From: Sequoia sempervirens
Taxonomy: Eukaryota; Streptophyta; Pinopsida; Cupressales; Cupressaceae
Direction of reading: 5' to 3'
DNA: 64,000 nucleotides
NCBI GenBank assembly: GCA_007258455.2
Contig: VDFB02193867.1
Span: 564,276,149-564,340,148, forward strand
Each line of letters starts with the position of its first letter. The stretch's first letter is position 1. Position numbers and translations under genes: made by a program. Under the pieces are notes generated by a model. It made no database searches. It was not told the origin of the DNA and worked only from the letters and a program-made list of their open reading frames with translations. Shown here piece after piece: positions 23,365 through 34,545 of this stretch.

Positions 23365-24336
23365 ATAGTAGACGACATCTTGGTACCATTTTCCCGGGGA
23401 GACATCTTCAAGCTAGTACTACTGCACCATGAGTTCAGGTCCAGCTTCTGCTGCTGTTTCAACACTTGTGCGGGTGAGTGCCTGCCCTCGTACTAGTTTC
23501 ATCAGTTGGATCTCCATATGATACTCTTGGAGTAGGGTGACCCATTTAGCTCTTCATTTGCCCAATTCATTTTGCATGAGTAGTGTCTTAACTGTTGGGT
23601 CGGGGACAATGGCAAACACCTTATTGCGTAGAATGTAGTGTCTAAATTTCTTCACCCCTCTGATGAGAGCATACACCAACTTTTCAATATTGTGGTAACA
23701 CAATTTGGCATCTTTGAGGGGAGCACTCATGAAGGTGATCGGATGCTCATTTCCCTCGTCGTCCTTCTGGGTCAACATGCTAGCACAGGAATGTTCCAAA
23801 GCAAATGAATAGATGTAGAATGGCTTTAGATAATCTGGGCTAACCAACACGGGGGCCTTAGCAATGGCTCGTTTGATTTCTTCAAAGGATTGTTTAGTGT
23901 TAGGTGTCCATTCAACTTTGGCATCTTGTTTGAGTATGGCATTGAGAGGCTTGACAATTTCTGCGAAACGTGTGATGAATTTCTGGACAAAATTGATCTT
24001 TCTGAAGAAATATTTTAATTCCTTCTTGCTACCCAGGGGCTGAATTTTGAGTAAGGACTCGATGCACTCAGGATCAATGGAGATTCTTTGTTCTGAGATG
24101 CTGTGCCCAAGCAGCCTGCCTTTGGTCACTCTGAAAATGCACCTCTTGGGGTTGAGAGAAACCTCAAATTCCCTACATCTCTGAAATACTTTGAATAAGT
24201 CAGAGACATGATCACCCCGCTTCTTAGAAAATACAGTCAAATCATCCATGTAGATGATTATACACTTTCCAATTAGGTCTTTGAAGGTGATATCCATGGC
24301 GCGTTGGAACATGGCATCAACATTGATGTGCTTATA
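23365..24336 (-). pseudogene. Reverse transcriptase (5' truncated) and RNase H of element B
   Basis: The RT begins only at block D (MFQRAMDITFKDLIG) and keeps the catalytic IIIYMDDL (codons at 24252-24241), KRCIFRVTKGRLLGHSIS, and the thumb and connection. A gypsy-type RNase H follows (PFYIYSFALEHSCASMLTQKDDEG, then FMSAPLKDAKLCYHNIEKLVYALI). The RT blocks A to C are missing. The frame runs directly from an upstream RNase H domain into RT block D, so a deletion joins them. The region between 23553 and 23365 continues toward integrase with a few stops. Confidence 0.85.
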
Positions 24337-24610
24337 GTTGGTGAGTCTCTGATCATGACAGGAATACAACTTTCTGACCTGCTTAACTATGAGTGCGGAA
24401 TCTCCAAAACCTTGCAGCATTTTCACATTTTTCTTCAAGGCCATAAGAAGGCCAAGGACTAAGGCCTCATATTCCACTTTGTTATTGGTGCAATAAAACT
24501 ACAATCAGTGGGTAGCGAGAATTTTTTTACCTGTTGGGCTAATGAGTTTGAATCCAGCTCCAACTCCTTGCCTCGACTTCAATCCATCAAATCAGAGTGT
24601 CCAACAAGTG
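24337..24610 (-). pseudogene. Second RNase H domain, archaeal-like type, upstream of RT in element B
   Basis: FDGLKSRQGVGAGFKLISP, NNKVEYEALVLGL and GDSALIVKQV give the D, E and D active-site positions of type I RNase H, in the style of the second (archaeal-like) RNase H acquired by plant Tat elements. Three nonsense codons lie inside (TGA, TGA and TAG). Its place before RT is not the order I know for Tat elements (RT, RNase H, then the extra RNase H). It could reflect a lineage-specific order or a rearrangement. Confidence 0.65.
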
Positions 24611-24984
24611 GAGGATCCCTTATCTTTATGTCCGTTTGAGCTTCCACCCCCTCTCGGCTGGACGGCTGACCCTGCGATCCTAGGGGAGTCTTCAGGTTCG
24701 AAGCAATGATCAACAGGCGACTCTTGTGGTGCCTCCTTTGGTGTTTCTGTCTGAGGAGCAGCTATTTTTCTAACATGCACCACTACTGCTTGGCACAAGC
24801 AACAATCAAATTTAGAGTGTGCCACATTGTGAACCCTGCACCAGTTCGGTAATAAGAGATCCTGGAAATTCATTCGAGCTCCTAGGCTGAGTTGATCCCT
24901 TGCACATTTTTCCATGAACTCCTGGAATCCATCGAGTAGTCCGCAGTTGTCATCCTTATCTGGCTCATCATCAGCTTCTACCAA
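24611..24984 (-). pseudogene. Linker of element B with a CHHC knuckle
   Basis: It has an acidic start, then CRVHNVAHSKFDC, which matches C-x2-H-x3-H-x4-C. It resembles the zinc knuckle at 26389-26580 but is placed after the protease. The tail is rich in Pro, Gly and Ser. It may be a duplicate of the gag knuckle region or a spacer of the polyprotein. Confidence 0.5.
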
Positions 24985-25005
24985 TGTTTTTGTGTTTGGG
25001 GGTAT

Positions 25006-25641
25006 TCAAGTAGAATCGATCGAAGGACTACACAACACCAACAATACTTCATCTGCATGTTCTTCCTGAGGCCCGACCTCATTTTGGTAGGTGAAAGGGT
25101 GGTAGTTCCCTAAATCAATCTCGATGAACAACACCTCGCTGAGGTTGTTGTATTTCATGATCATATACTTCATATAAGGTTCACGGTCGATACAAATCTG
25201 ATTTGGTAGCCCCTTCCATGGCAGCCACATGTGAGAAAAGTCTGTGGCAGTATATCCATTTAGTGTCTTAGTGAATTCCCTTCCAAAAATGATTCCATAT
25301 GCATCGGGAATATCAGCCACTTGAATATCAATGACCTGTTGTATCTGGAGGTCTACGACAATCTGCATCAGGATACGGTTTATTTCATCCACGATGTTGA
25401 TCTCTGTTTTGTCTAGTTGGGTCACCTTTCTTTTTGAAGGCATGGGAGTGATGCCAAGAGCTTTACAGATAGCCAAAGGCATGACATTGGCCGATGCTCC
25501 CAAAATGAGCAAGCAGTTGTGCAAGTTCTTCCCAAAGATCCTAATGGTGGTCAGGAAAAGGGGAGTTTTCGGTCTCCCTTGGAGGATGCCCACAAGTGTA
25601 TCCATTTGAGCTACCTGACCCTTGTTCCTCTCATTATCCAT
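25006..25641 (-). pseudogene. Retropepsin-like protease of element B with lost catalytic Asp
   Basis: CLLILGASANVMPLAICKALG aligns with the protease active-site region of gypsy elements (normally L-x-D-[ST]-G-A-S). The Asp and its neighbour are Ile and Leu here. A later GIIFGREF fits the C-terminal conserved strand of the fold. The protein would not cleave its polyprotein. Confidence 0.75.
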
Positions 25642-25677
25642 ATCCCTAGTCTTCTTAAATAGTTGGTCCTTGGAAAG

Positions 25678-26388
25678 CTACTTATTAGCCCTTTTTGGCT
25701 CCTTTTCAATTCGTCTACTTGCTGATTGATTTACTGGAACATCGTTCTTTCTTCCCGTATTGTCTTGTATCTCCGATTCTTTCCTAGGCTCTTCAAAGGT
25801 CACCCTCTTAGCTGGGGTTTCTTGTGTCATGTTAGAGGATGGAGTCCCATTCAAAACCCTAAAGAAAGCATGCCTCACGGCAGGAACTTTGAATAATTCA
25901 AAGGTAGATAAGCTAATTTTTACCCTTTTGAACTCTTCTGCTACATATTCGCCCATTTGCTCGATTTCAGAGCTAAAAGATTGGCCTATAGCAGAACTAG
26001 AGGTTTGGACCTTTGTTTGATTAGACAGGTTTTGAGGTTGGCCTTGAGGCTGATTTTGCAACTGGTTTTGAGACTGGTTCTTGTTGAGGTATTGGGCAGG
26101 TACATGAGGAAGCCTAAGGTTATTACTGGAATTCGGATCAGGCAGAGTGGAAAAATTGTTTGGTGGGGTAGAGGTTGTAAAGGGTCCACCTGCTTGTCTA
26201 TTCCTAAGAAAGTAAGGACTTGATCATTAATGGAACATGTGCAGCTCATCTACAAATGATTTTTCTTCATCTACTGGACCATTTTCTACTGAATCAAAGA
26301 GCTGAGCCAAGGTTTTTTCATTACTTACCTTTTGCACTCCTTCACCCCCGATAGGAGTAGGCTCGACTTTGGGCTCGTTGCGGTCACC
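25678..26388 (-). pseudogene. Gag-protease linker of element B
   Basis: It starts with a Gln/Asn-rich stretch and continues into a charged helical region (EYVAEEFKRVKISLSTFELFK, then a conserved RHAFF) common before the protease in plant Tat-like polyproteins. The part from 26062 to 26388 is low complexity and broken by stops. Confidence 0.6.
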
Positions 26389-27843
26389 TCATAGAAATGG
26401 TGCCTGATTGACTACCAGGCACGAGGAATCGTAGGGCTCAGATGGGATGATGTCCCTACAGTTGGCATTGTCGACTGTATTTTGCACCTCCACCTGGAAG
26501 ATTTTAGCAGCTGTCTGGAACTTAGGACAATCCAGCTCAGAATGTCTGCTAGTTTTGTGAAGTCGACACCATCCAGACAAGGCTGCCTCAGCTAGATATA
26601 CACCGCTAGATGTCCTGTCACTACTTGCCGGTTAATCAAAAGGTGTGGGGACTCCATTATTGGGCCTAGTATTCCATGTGTGATTCTGCCTCTGAGAAGG
26701 TCTTTTTTCTGTATTTTGATTGGCATTTTTCCCCCTATCATAATTCTACCTAGAGGAAGTGCCTACTTCATGATTATCTCTTTTGTCCCTAGTGCCTCGG
26801 TCGTCTATGTTGAGATTGGCCTGAAAATTATGCTGGATGGCCTGCAACTGCTTGTTCTAGTTCTTTAGGTGCGCCATTTTTGTGGACATTTTCTTGATCA
26901 TTTCTGTAAGTTCCTCCAACTTATCCTTCTCAGTTGCGCCCCCAAGCGACAGCGCTGGATTTTGGAGAAAAGCGAGCGGTTCTGTCGGCTGATTCTAATA
27001 GGTTGGAGGAAATTCCAATCCCGATAGGTACAACGGTGCCTGGGGTTGTTGGGAGTACACTTGTTGTTACAGAGTAGCCTGAGAGTAGCTATACTGCTGC
27101 TGAGGTTACACATATGGAGGCGCGTAATTCAGTGGCTGCCTTGGATGGAGAACCATAAGCAATTGGGGCACCTGGTTCATGATAGGGGTCTAGTGAGCAA
27201 ACGCCTGATTAAGCCCCTAAATTTGCATTGGGTAGGCAACCAAACCCAAAGAGGGCAGTGGGCTGGAGATATTTTGTCCCAAGTCCGCACTAGCAACAAC
27301 GACCTCTGCATAGGTGGCAACCAAGGTAGCAGGCGATGGGAACATCCTTTTTACCAAGGCTGACATGAGGTTGTCCAGTGCCACATAGTAGACCAGGAGG
27401 GCCACCGCATTATTATGGAGGTATGGGTCTTGAAGCCTTGTGTGAGCTCGATGGAAGTGATCATTGAAGGAGCCAATAGGTTCGTTGACCTCTCTTTTGA
27501 CAGACATGAACTGTTGGTAAAGGTCTGCGGGGTTGATGGGGATCTTGTATTTCTGTAGGAAGGCATTCTTCATCAGGTTCCACGAGGTGATAGATCCCCT
27601 CGACAAATTGATGTACCAATAGAAGGCATCTTCTCCCAATGAATGTGTAAAGAAGCAACATGCAACGTCCTCGTGGTCCACTTGCATTTTGGTGATAACT
27701 GTCTCGAATATCTTGATATGCTCCTCAACTGTTCTTTGCAGATCGCACAGATGAAACTTTGAACAAAAGTCCTCCAGATTTTTGGGCATATCATTGTAGA
27801 CAAAAAAATGTATTGGCGAAGGGTTATGCACTAACCAAGCCAT
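26389..27843 (-). pseudogene. Gag of Tat-like gypsy element B
   Basis: The piece 27843-27217 is a retrotransposon gag capsid domain: CDLQRTVEEHIKIFETVI, AFYWYINLSRGSI, WNLMKNAFLQKY and VNEPIGSFNDHFHR are the expected helices. The region 27216-26581 is low complexity (Pro, Gln, Tyr) and broken. The piece 26580-26389 holds a knuckle CRLHKTSRHSELDC, spaced C-x2-H-x4-H-x4-C, where the usual knuckle has C at the second place. The CHHC form is familiar from plant Tat/Athila-type gag. Gag packages the element RNA into particles. Confidence 0.8.
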
Positions 27844-28388
27844 GGGAGGAGGCGGAGGTGGTACTTGCTGTTGGAAAATGGGAATTTGGGGCTATATTTG
27901 CAATACAACAGCAATATGGGGCTGCCCTTGAGCTATGGCTTCCTGGACAATGCCTTGGGCTGGAAGGGTTGGGAGAGGAGCGAACCCCTAGCTGCCAGAG
28001 ATATGAGGTGCAAATGTAGTTTGGGATGGTTGGGTGGAAGATGATGGCTAGCCAAATGAATGTGAGGGTGAAATGGGGGTGGATGGAACAGCGGAAGAGG
28101 AAGAGATGGCGCTACTTCCTTGTGATCGCTTTGCCCTCGTGGGAGGCTGTAATTCTTCAAATTCTCTCTTGTTTGGTGTTGACCGTAGAATCCATTGAAA
28201 TCTCTCTGGGGACAATGATCTGATTTGATCTAGCTTCGCTTTATCTCGTAGCTTAGTATTTCGAGTGTGGCCCTCCTTCTAGTGCTAGTTTTGTTGATGG
28301 CATTAGGAGGAGGAAGGCATAAAAGGAATCACTTCCAACCTTCAGCTTTGCATTCCCAACGTGTTAGCCCTCCTTCTAGCACCAGTTC
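27844..28388 (-). other. 5' leader of element B with a duplicated primer-site region
   Basis: The leader lies between the LTR end (28389) and gag. The segment holding the LTR end and the next bases occurs twice, 97 bp apart: at 28367-28389 and 28270-28292. Each has CATCAACA, then a few bases, then CTAGAAGGAGGGC. Confidence 0.6.
28367..28384 (-). promoter_or_regulatory. Candidate tRNA primer-binding site of element B
   Basis: TGGTGCTAGAAGGAGGGC begins four bases after the LTR end on the minus strand, which is the right place and starts with TGG for a tRNA CCA end. I cannot name the tRNA from memory. A diverged second copy lies at 28270-28287. Confidence 0.5.
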
Positions 28389-29366
28389 TGTTGATGATAT
28401 TTTTATGCACTTCTCAACACAGGTAGTGCATAGGCGCACTACCTCTCTTGAAAGACAATACTCCACAATCAAATTGTAGAACACTATTCCAAGGTCTCTC
28501 AGATGTCAGGTCATGACAGTGCTAAGATACCTCAGTAGTTTGATGTGATTTGCTAGAATCACAAGGTGGTCTTATAGAAAATACAAAGTGTGGACACAAA
28601 GTATGAAGGTGGGTCTTGGAATGGAATCCTTAGGATGGGGAGTTGTTATGCACTGGCTATAGGTTCAAACATCAATCTTGAACTCCATTTAGTTGTTGGA
28701 TTTGGCTTTACAATGTGCAATGAACCTTAGTATTGGTCAGTTACTAAAAAAAGGGAAAAGAGCGAAAGGGAAGAAAAGTTCTTAAGTATAAAACTTGCTA
28801 TGAATAGTGATAATGGAGTTCCTGTAATGGATAATTTCTCAAAACAATATCCCACTTAACCAGGGATTTCATAGTATCATGGAAATTGTGCTATCTTCTA
28901 AGGGCTGTAGATATTTCATCCTTCATCCACCACATACATGTATGAATCAAGAATGAATGTTTGGAATAGCTTCAAATCAAGTCCAGGCTAACTTTGCACA
29001 GCTATCTACCTTCAGCAAACAATAAAAAGTATGGACTAAGGGATCATCAACAATACAGAATTTTCACCATCACCCAATAGCATTCCTAAGATTATCCAAA
29101 GAAGTGAGACAGCTTAACTAAACAACAATAAGATCTAAGCTAAACATGTGAAATTGGAGAATGAATCAAATAACATGAGAGAAACCAAGAAAATACACCA
29201 AGTCAATGTCTTTTCTTATAAATTTCAGCAGCATGTCCTTACAACAACTCAACTCTCACCTTTGCAAATGAAGGGAGTGATCTATTTATAGTTTCCAAAA
29301 AGTTAAATGAATGGCCAAGATTCATTCTCATTATGTGGCCCAGATTCATTACAAAATAGGGTTTCA
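28389..29366 (-). repeat. Complete LTR shared by elements A (3') and B (5')
   Basis: It is 978 bp on the minus strand, starts TGAAACCC and ends CATCAACA. On its upstream side it is joined to a polypurine tract and the end of the extra ORF of element A. On its downstream side it is joined to a primer-site-like sequence and gag of element B. It is therefore a 3' LTR and a 5' LTR at once. The TATA box is at 29283-29290. Confidence 0.85.
29283..29290 (-). promoter_or_regulatory. TATA box of the shared LTR
   Basis: TATAAATA lies in the context AACTATAAATAGATC, about 80 bp into the LTR. It would drive element B. Confidence 0.7.
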
Positions 29367-29378
29367 CCTACCCCCAAA
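29367..29378 (-). promoter_or_regulatory. Polypurine tract of element A
   Basis: TTTGGGGGTAGG on the minus strand directly abuts the LTR start. Confidence 0.7.
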
Positions 29379-29487
29379 TAGATCTCAATTTAAAATTACA
29401 TTTTTGTCCCTTCCCTATTTCGACCTTTTGTGGATGACACTATAGCCTTTTCGTCTTGTAGCTAATTGTTGTTTTCTTTGTTGTAGC

Positions 29488-32400
29488 TACTTCTCAGGAA
29501 GGTCTTCTTCTTTGGCTGGGCTGTCCTCTTGCTCCTTGGAAGCTACATGCTCTATGTACTTGAGGATGATGGCTTGAAGCTTGTCGATTTCAAGGATTTC
29601 ACTTCGTAATGCCTGGTAGCTCCACTCCTTAGCGTTCTCTTCTAGCCTTTTCTAGTCTTCATCATACTTTGAGCCTTGGTCTCTGAATAGCTCTGATCGG
29701 TCGAAGGCACAGGAAGCAAAACTCAGGAACTGTGTTGTGATTTCTCTGGCTATCCCATCCTTCATCTTCTCCTGGAAGTATGGCTTGATCTTCTCGACAT
29801 CCATTTGCACAGTTGGCATATCATAGCCCGTCATCAACTTAAGGTATTGGGCACATTCTGCCCAGATTTCTTTGATCCACTCAATATCTGGATTCACCTT
29901 GTTTATGATTTTCTCCAACCTCTCCCTCCGGTTGTCGAGGTCTCTGCGCCACACATCCACAAGCCAATGATCTTCCTTTTTCAGCTCTAGCTTCTCCTCC
30001 CATGTGTTCTCAGGCATCTGAAGGATGGCTTCAATTCTCAGAGGGTGGAGTCATATGTTGTAGGGAAATTGGTGCATAGACCCTTTGTGCTCTCTAGGGA
30101 CTCAATTAGGTCCAAGAACTTGTTGGCTATTCATACAGTCCTACTGATTCCCATGTTTCTGACGTATGCAACCTATCGGAGCCAATCCTCAGTGGTTTTC
30201 TCCAAGTTCTTCCTTCTCTCCATCTTGTCAATCTATTCTTTGGAGAGCAACTGCGGTGCAACCATGGAGGTGGTGGGCAGGTCATCCACTGAGGACCATT
30301 GTTGTATGTAGTTTGTTAGGGCAGCAACCTACGCTTTAAGCTCATCCTTGGAGACCTTGTCCTACTTTATCAGGTGCACCACCATGGCCACCGACTCCTC
30401 CAGGTGTTCAACATTTTGCTCTCTAGTTGCCGTCCCCAAGTCAATGGTGGAGATATTATAGCTCACCCCTGCCTGGCCAATGGTAGGCATTGCAATTTGT
30501 GCTGCTCGGGAGTCAGAAGCATCCATTGTTATCTTGGATCAGACCTTGGACTTCTTCTCTTTCTTTGTCATGTTCAAGGATCAAGCCAAGATGGCCTCCA
30601 ATCTCGCCCTTGGGTCCTTCAGCACAAGGGTTGTCTTCTCAAGTTGTTTCTCCAACCAATCGGGCATAGCAGATTTATCCTTGGGTGCATCATGGCTGCC
30701 CTCACCCTTCTCAGTCAGAGGCAAGACTTCCACCTCCTTTTCCTTATGGGGTTCTTCTTTCTCTGAGGAAACATCCTCCTCCTCTTCATCGGAGTCACGA
30801 ACAAAAATGAGGCATTTGACGGGCAGCTTGGTGGACAGCTGTCGGGTGGGACTTTCTTCTTTTTCTGTCTCTTTTTCTTTCTTCTCTTTAGTAGCCTCGG
30901 CCTTAGAGCTCTTGGCAACATGGGTCTCAACCTCTATCAAATCTTTTATCTGCTGCTCTTCTGGTGGCTACCCTTCTTCGCCATGTGGTGACTCTTTTGT
31001 TTCCTCCCCAATGCTTTTTAGCTGCTGTGCCATCTCCTCCTCAAGGTCCTCATCGAAAGTCTAGATGATTTCCTTTGCACCCGAGCCATCCTCGTCATCC
31101 CCACTCTTAGAAGAGCCTGTCTCTTCTCCCTCATAGACCACCCTGTCAATGGTTTGGTGCTCGTACTTGGGGTGCTCGTGATACTCGTCAGCCTCCTCCT
31201 CTATAGGCTTCGAGACTTCCTGCTCTCGCTCCTCCAACTCCTTTGAGATCTGCATTGTGGCTTCCATGGCTGGCGGCCCTGTTGGCGGTTGTGAAGGCTG
31301 AGCTGTTGCAAGGACTTGGGAAAGGGCTGCTTGGAGAGTTGGATTCATTAAGATTTGGGAAAGCTCAGGGGGAAGGTTTTGCATATGTCTTGTAAGGGCC
31401 TCAGGCGTAGTGGTAGTGGGAATAGGTGATGTTATTGTTGCTAGAGGGAGGGAGGTAATGGGAGACATGGTAGCAAAGGAAGGAGGAGTGGTCACGCTAG
31501 AAGAGGAATTAATGATGACCACTGACCCGGCCGGGGGTGAAGGGGTAAGATGGATAGATATGTCCACCATCGACGGAGATGAGGCGACCGCGGCCAGGGA
31601 GACGGGCGGTGCACCAGGAGGGGCAGAGAGAAGCAAGGGAGGCTGCAACTCTGTCGTAGCCATCATCTGCTTGAGTCTTTTGGGAGATGAGCCTCCCATT
31701 TCTTTCTTTGCTTGCTCCTTGGGATCTACAGACTGCACAGTTTTTGTTCCCTTTCTCTTCTGGGACCTAGTGACGGGAGGAGACTTGGAGGTCCCGCTAG
31801 TTGACGTGGTGGCAGCAATGTCTTCTGTGGCACTTGGCTTGCTCTTGAGCCCTTCATAAGTCAGGACTACTCCTTGTTGCTTTAGGTGCGCCACTCGCCC
31901 ATCAACCCACTCCTTAGTACAAGTTATGATTGGCTGGGTGATGGTATCTAGGTCATCGACCTCTTATTCATCCCAATCGATCGACGGTATTGGCAGGTCA
32001 GCAACTGCAGGGTACCTCAGGTGCATGACGGTGGACTCGTCCTCTTTGACCTAGTCCAATACCAGGAACCGTTGCACCCTTCTTAGGAATAGTACCGTAA
32101 TGCGCATATAGTGCCTTACACAAACTTCTTTATCATCTTTGCAGTCAGCCCAAAAATCTTCAATGTGGTATTGGTGGGCATACGCCAGCCCCAGTGCCTT
32201 CCTTACATGGCCATGTGGGTCCATCCACGGGCGGGCATTGTACCAGTCAAAATTGTAATCCTTGAGCTCCTCAGAATTACTGGCACATTGGGAAGTCTGT
32301 AGTCGGTACAAGCCTTGGCCAAGAGTCATGGGGTAGGGGATCCCCGCCACGTGCTTATTGCTAAAGATTGCCTGGATGTGTTGGAGCTGTCGAGAAAGCT

Positions 32401-33548
32401 CCAGGAGAATGATCCTGTCATTTGGGTACCGTGGCAATCTATTTGGCCATTCCATGAAACCCTAGGCCCAGATGTAGGTAAAGTTCAGGAACTGGACAAA
32501 CAGGAAGGCATACTCCTTTAAGAGCACCCTAGCACTGTGGGAGACCCTCCTCTCGAAGTCTCCAATGACCAATCTGATGATATGGCCAATGAAGGTGTCA
32601 TTGACCCGACAGTACTCCTTTTTAAAATTCTTGTACTGGAGTTGCAGATATTTGTCAAACAGCTTGAGACCCGCTTATGCCCCTGATTGGGTGCCACAAA
32701 TAACCCACTGTATTGTCTTTGACCTGCTAGGGAGTACACCAGGTAGGAGGTCATGTAGAATTTAGAACTTTTCTTTACATTGAAAAACTACTCATGGAAG
32801 CAATTGCTAATGATGCTTCCCTAGTTGAATGAGACCTTGGTTGTAACATCCTCATTCCCTCGTAGGATCTGTTCAATGTAATATGCCATCCACTCCTAGA
32901 AGTAGGCGGCCGTTGGAAGACCCATGACCCTGCTCAACATGGTCACCAAGTTGTGTTAGTCCTCGTGGAAATCGCTACGGAAGAGTTCCTGGGGAACCTT
33001 CGCAGCACTGCCCCATTTTTCTTTAAGCCAATAGAGGTTGATTGACTTTTTGCATCCTCTTGAATTAGCATCCCACGCCGCTTGGCATTCTTCCAACGTG
33101 GGGACCTCCATCTGCTGGAATGTGGGAATGTGGAATGTCTTCGTAATCCCTTTTGGTGACATGTCTACGAGGATGTTTCCCTCCTTATCCACAATCATTT
33201 TGGTGTCTGATTGATAGGCTTCTCGGCAAGCCATCACTAGTTCGGGTGCCACAAGAGAGGGAGGGAAACCGACAGCCTTGGCTATTCCACTCTGCCATAT
33301 TAATCAGGCATTTTTTGTTGTTGGGTTGACCTTAACCCTCTGAGTGAATCCATCTATGTCAACCTGGACAATGTTGGTATCTGAAATCTCCTTCCAGTCG
33401 ATTGAGACCTTTGAGTGGAGCGGCTCACCCTAGAACTGATACTTCATTTGATCCTTGTCTTCCTTTCCCCAAGGGGTTCTTCATGATTTCTTGCCCTTGT
33501 CCTTTTCGATGGAGGCCCCTGAAGTTCCTGCAGCCGATTCCATATATT
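29488..33548 (-). pseudogene. Extra long ORF of element A, copy 3
   Basis: This is the same frame as copies 1 and 2, but diverged by several percent. It has a longer intact stretch (31894-31061, 277 codons) covering the Pro/Ser/Thr region and the acidic part, and others at 33252-32956, 32455-32051, 30940-30581 and 30017-29652. Unlike copies 1 and 2 it has net frameshifts (between 32956 and 32455, and between 30581 and 30017). At many places where copies 1 and 2 have a stop, this copy has CAG, TGG or CGA, and in some places the reverse holds, for example a TAG at about 32900 where the others have CAG. The ancestral frame was therefore open. The stop is at 29488-29490. Confidence 0.75.
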
Positions 33549-33925
33549 CTGCATGCAAAGGCAAAGTCAGCGCAATAAAACATCAAAAGCGTTCATGTTA
33601 GTCCATATTTTGAAAATAACATCTAAATAATCAATCAAGTATATCATAAATCTTATCTCTAGATGTTATCGATCTTCGTTTCAGGGCACTAGGACAATCC
33701 GGGCCCAGAGGGCCAGACTTCCCTGGCAGGAATGCTGTCTAGAAGGGGAAAACATAGCCGAAACCTCCCAGAGATCCTTTTTGGCCAAATTTTAATGTTT
33801 TAGGAGGTCCATGATGGAGAAGAGCAAAATTTTGGATGTGGGTCGAAGTCATATTGCGATTTTAGGATCGTTTGGAGGGATCTAGGAGGACCTAGAGGTT
33901 TCAGGTCGGAAGTTGTTGACACATG
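33549..33925 (-). other. Remnant spacer of element A, cut at about 33925
   Basis: It matches 18697 to about 19070 of element B, including the splice-site-like CTTTGCATGCAG. Similarity stops abruptly near 33910-33925, where AT-rich sequence begins. The pol and 5' end of element A are not in this contig. Confidence 0.7.
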
Positions 33926-34345
33926 ATAAATTTTAAAATGTTGAATATGGAGCTCAATCCAAAGGAAAATTAATTTCATCATTGTTTCCATTTAGAATAT
34001 CATGATTGTGTGTAGTGTATGAAAAATGAATAAAAGTCTTGCCTCCATGTCAATAACAAGAAAAAATAGAATATCACATAAATTATGATAACATAAGAAG
34101 TGTATATGTAAAACAATTGTAACCATTAGGTGATGAATAATAGTGAGTGTACACACATGATAAATTTTAAAAATGATGAATATGGAGCTCAATCCATAGG
34201 AAAATTAATTTCATCATTGTTTCCATTTAGAATATCATGATTGTGTGTAGTGTATGAAAAATGAATAAAAGTCTTGCCTCCATGTGTCAATAACAAGAAA
34301 AAAAATAGAATATCACATAAATTATGTACATAAGAAATAGAAATA
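33919..34345. repeat. Direct duplication, 234-bp period
   Basis: ACACATGATAAATTTT begins a unit at 33919 and again at 34153. The units are about 95% alike over the first 190 bp. No gene was seen. Confidence 0.85.
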
Positions 34346-34371
34346 TGACCCACAAAATTTTCTCTGTGAAT

Positions 34372-34505
34372 TAAGGTTAGGGTTATAGGATAAAACTTTG
34401 GGTAAAGGTTAGGATTAGGACACAACTAGAGTTAGGGTTAGGTTTCAATTAGGGTCAGATACAACAAGGCTTAGGGATAGGATTAATTTTAGGATAGGGT
34501 AAGGG
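34372..34505 (+). repeat. Degenerate telomere-like repeat stretch
   Basis: Scattered TTAGGG, GTTAGGGTTAGG and TTAGGATTAGGA words lie on the + strand over about 130 bp. They resemble eroded (T)TTAGGG arrays and lie next to the minisatellite. Confidence 0.5.
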
Positions 34506-34545
34506 TTCATTTAACACTAATTTATAAGTTGTCAAAACAAATAAT

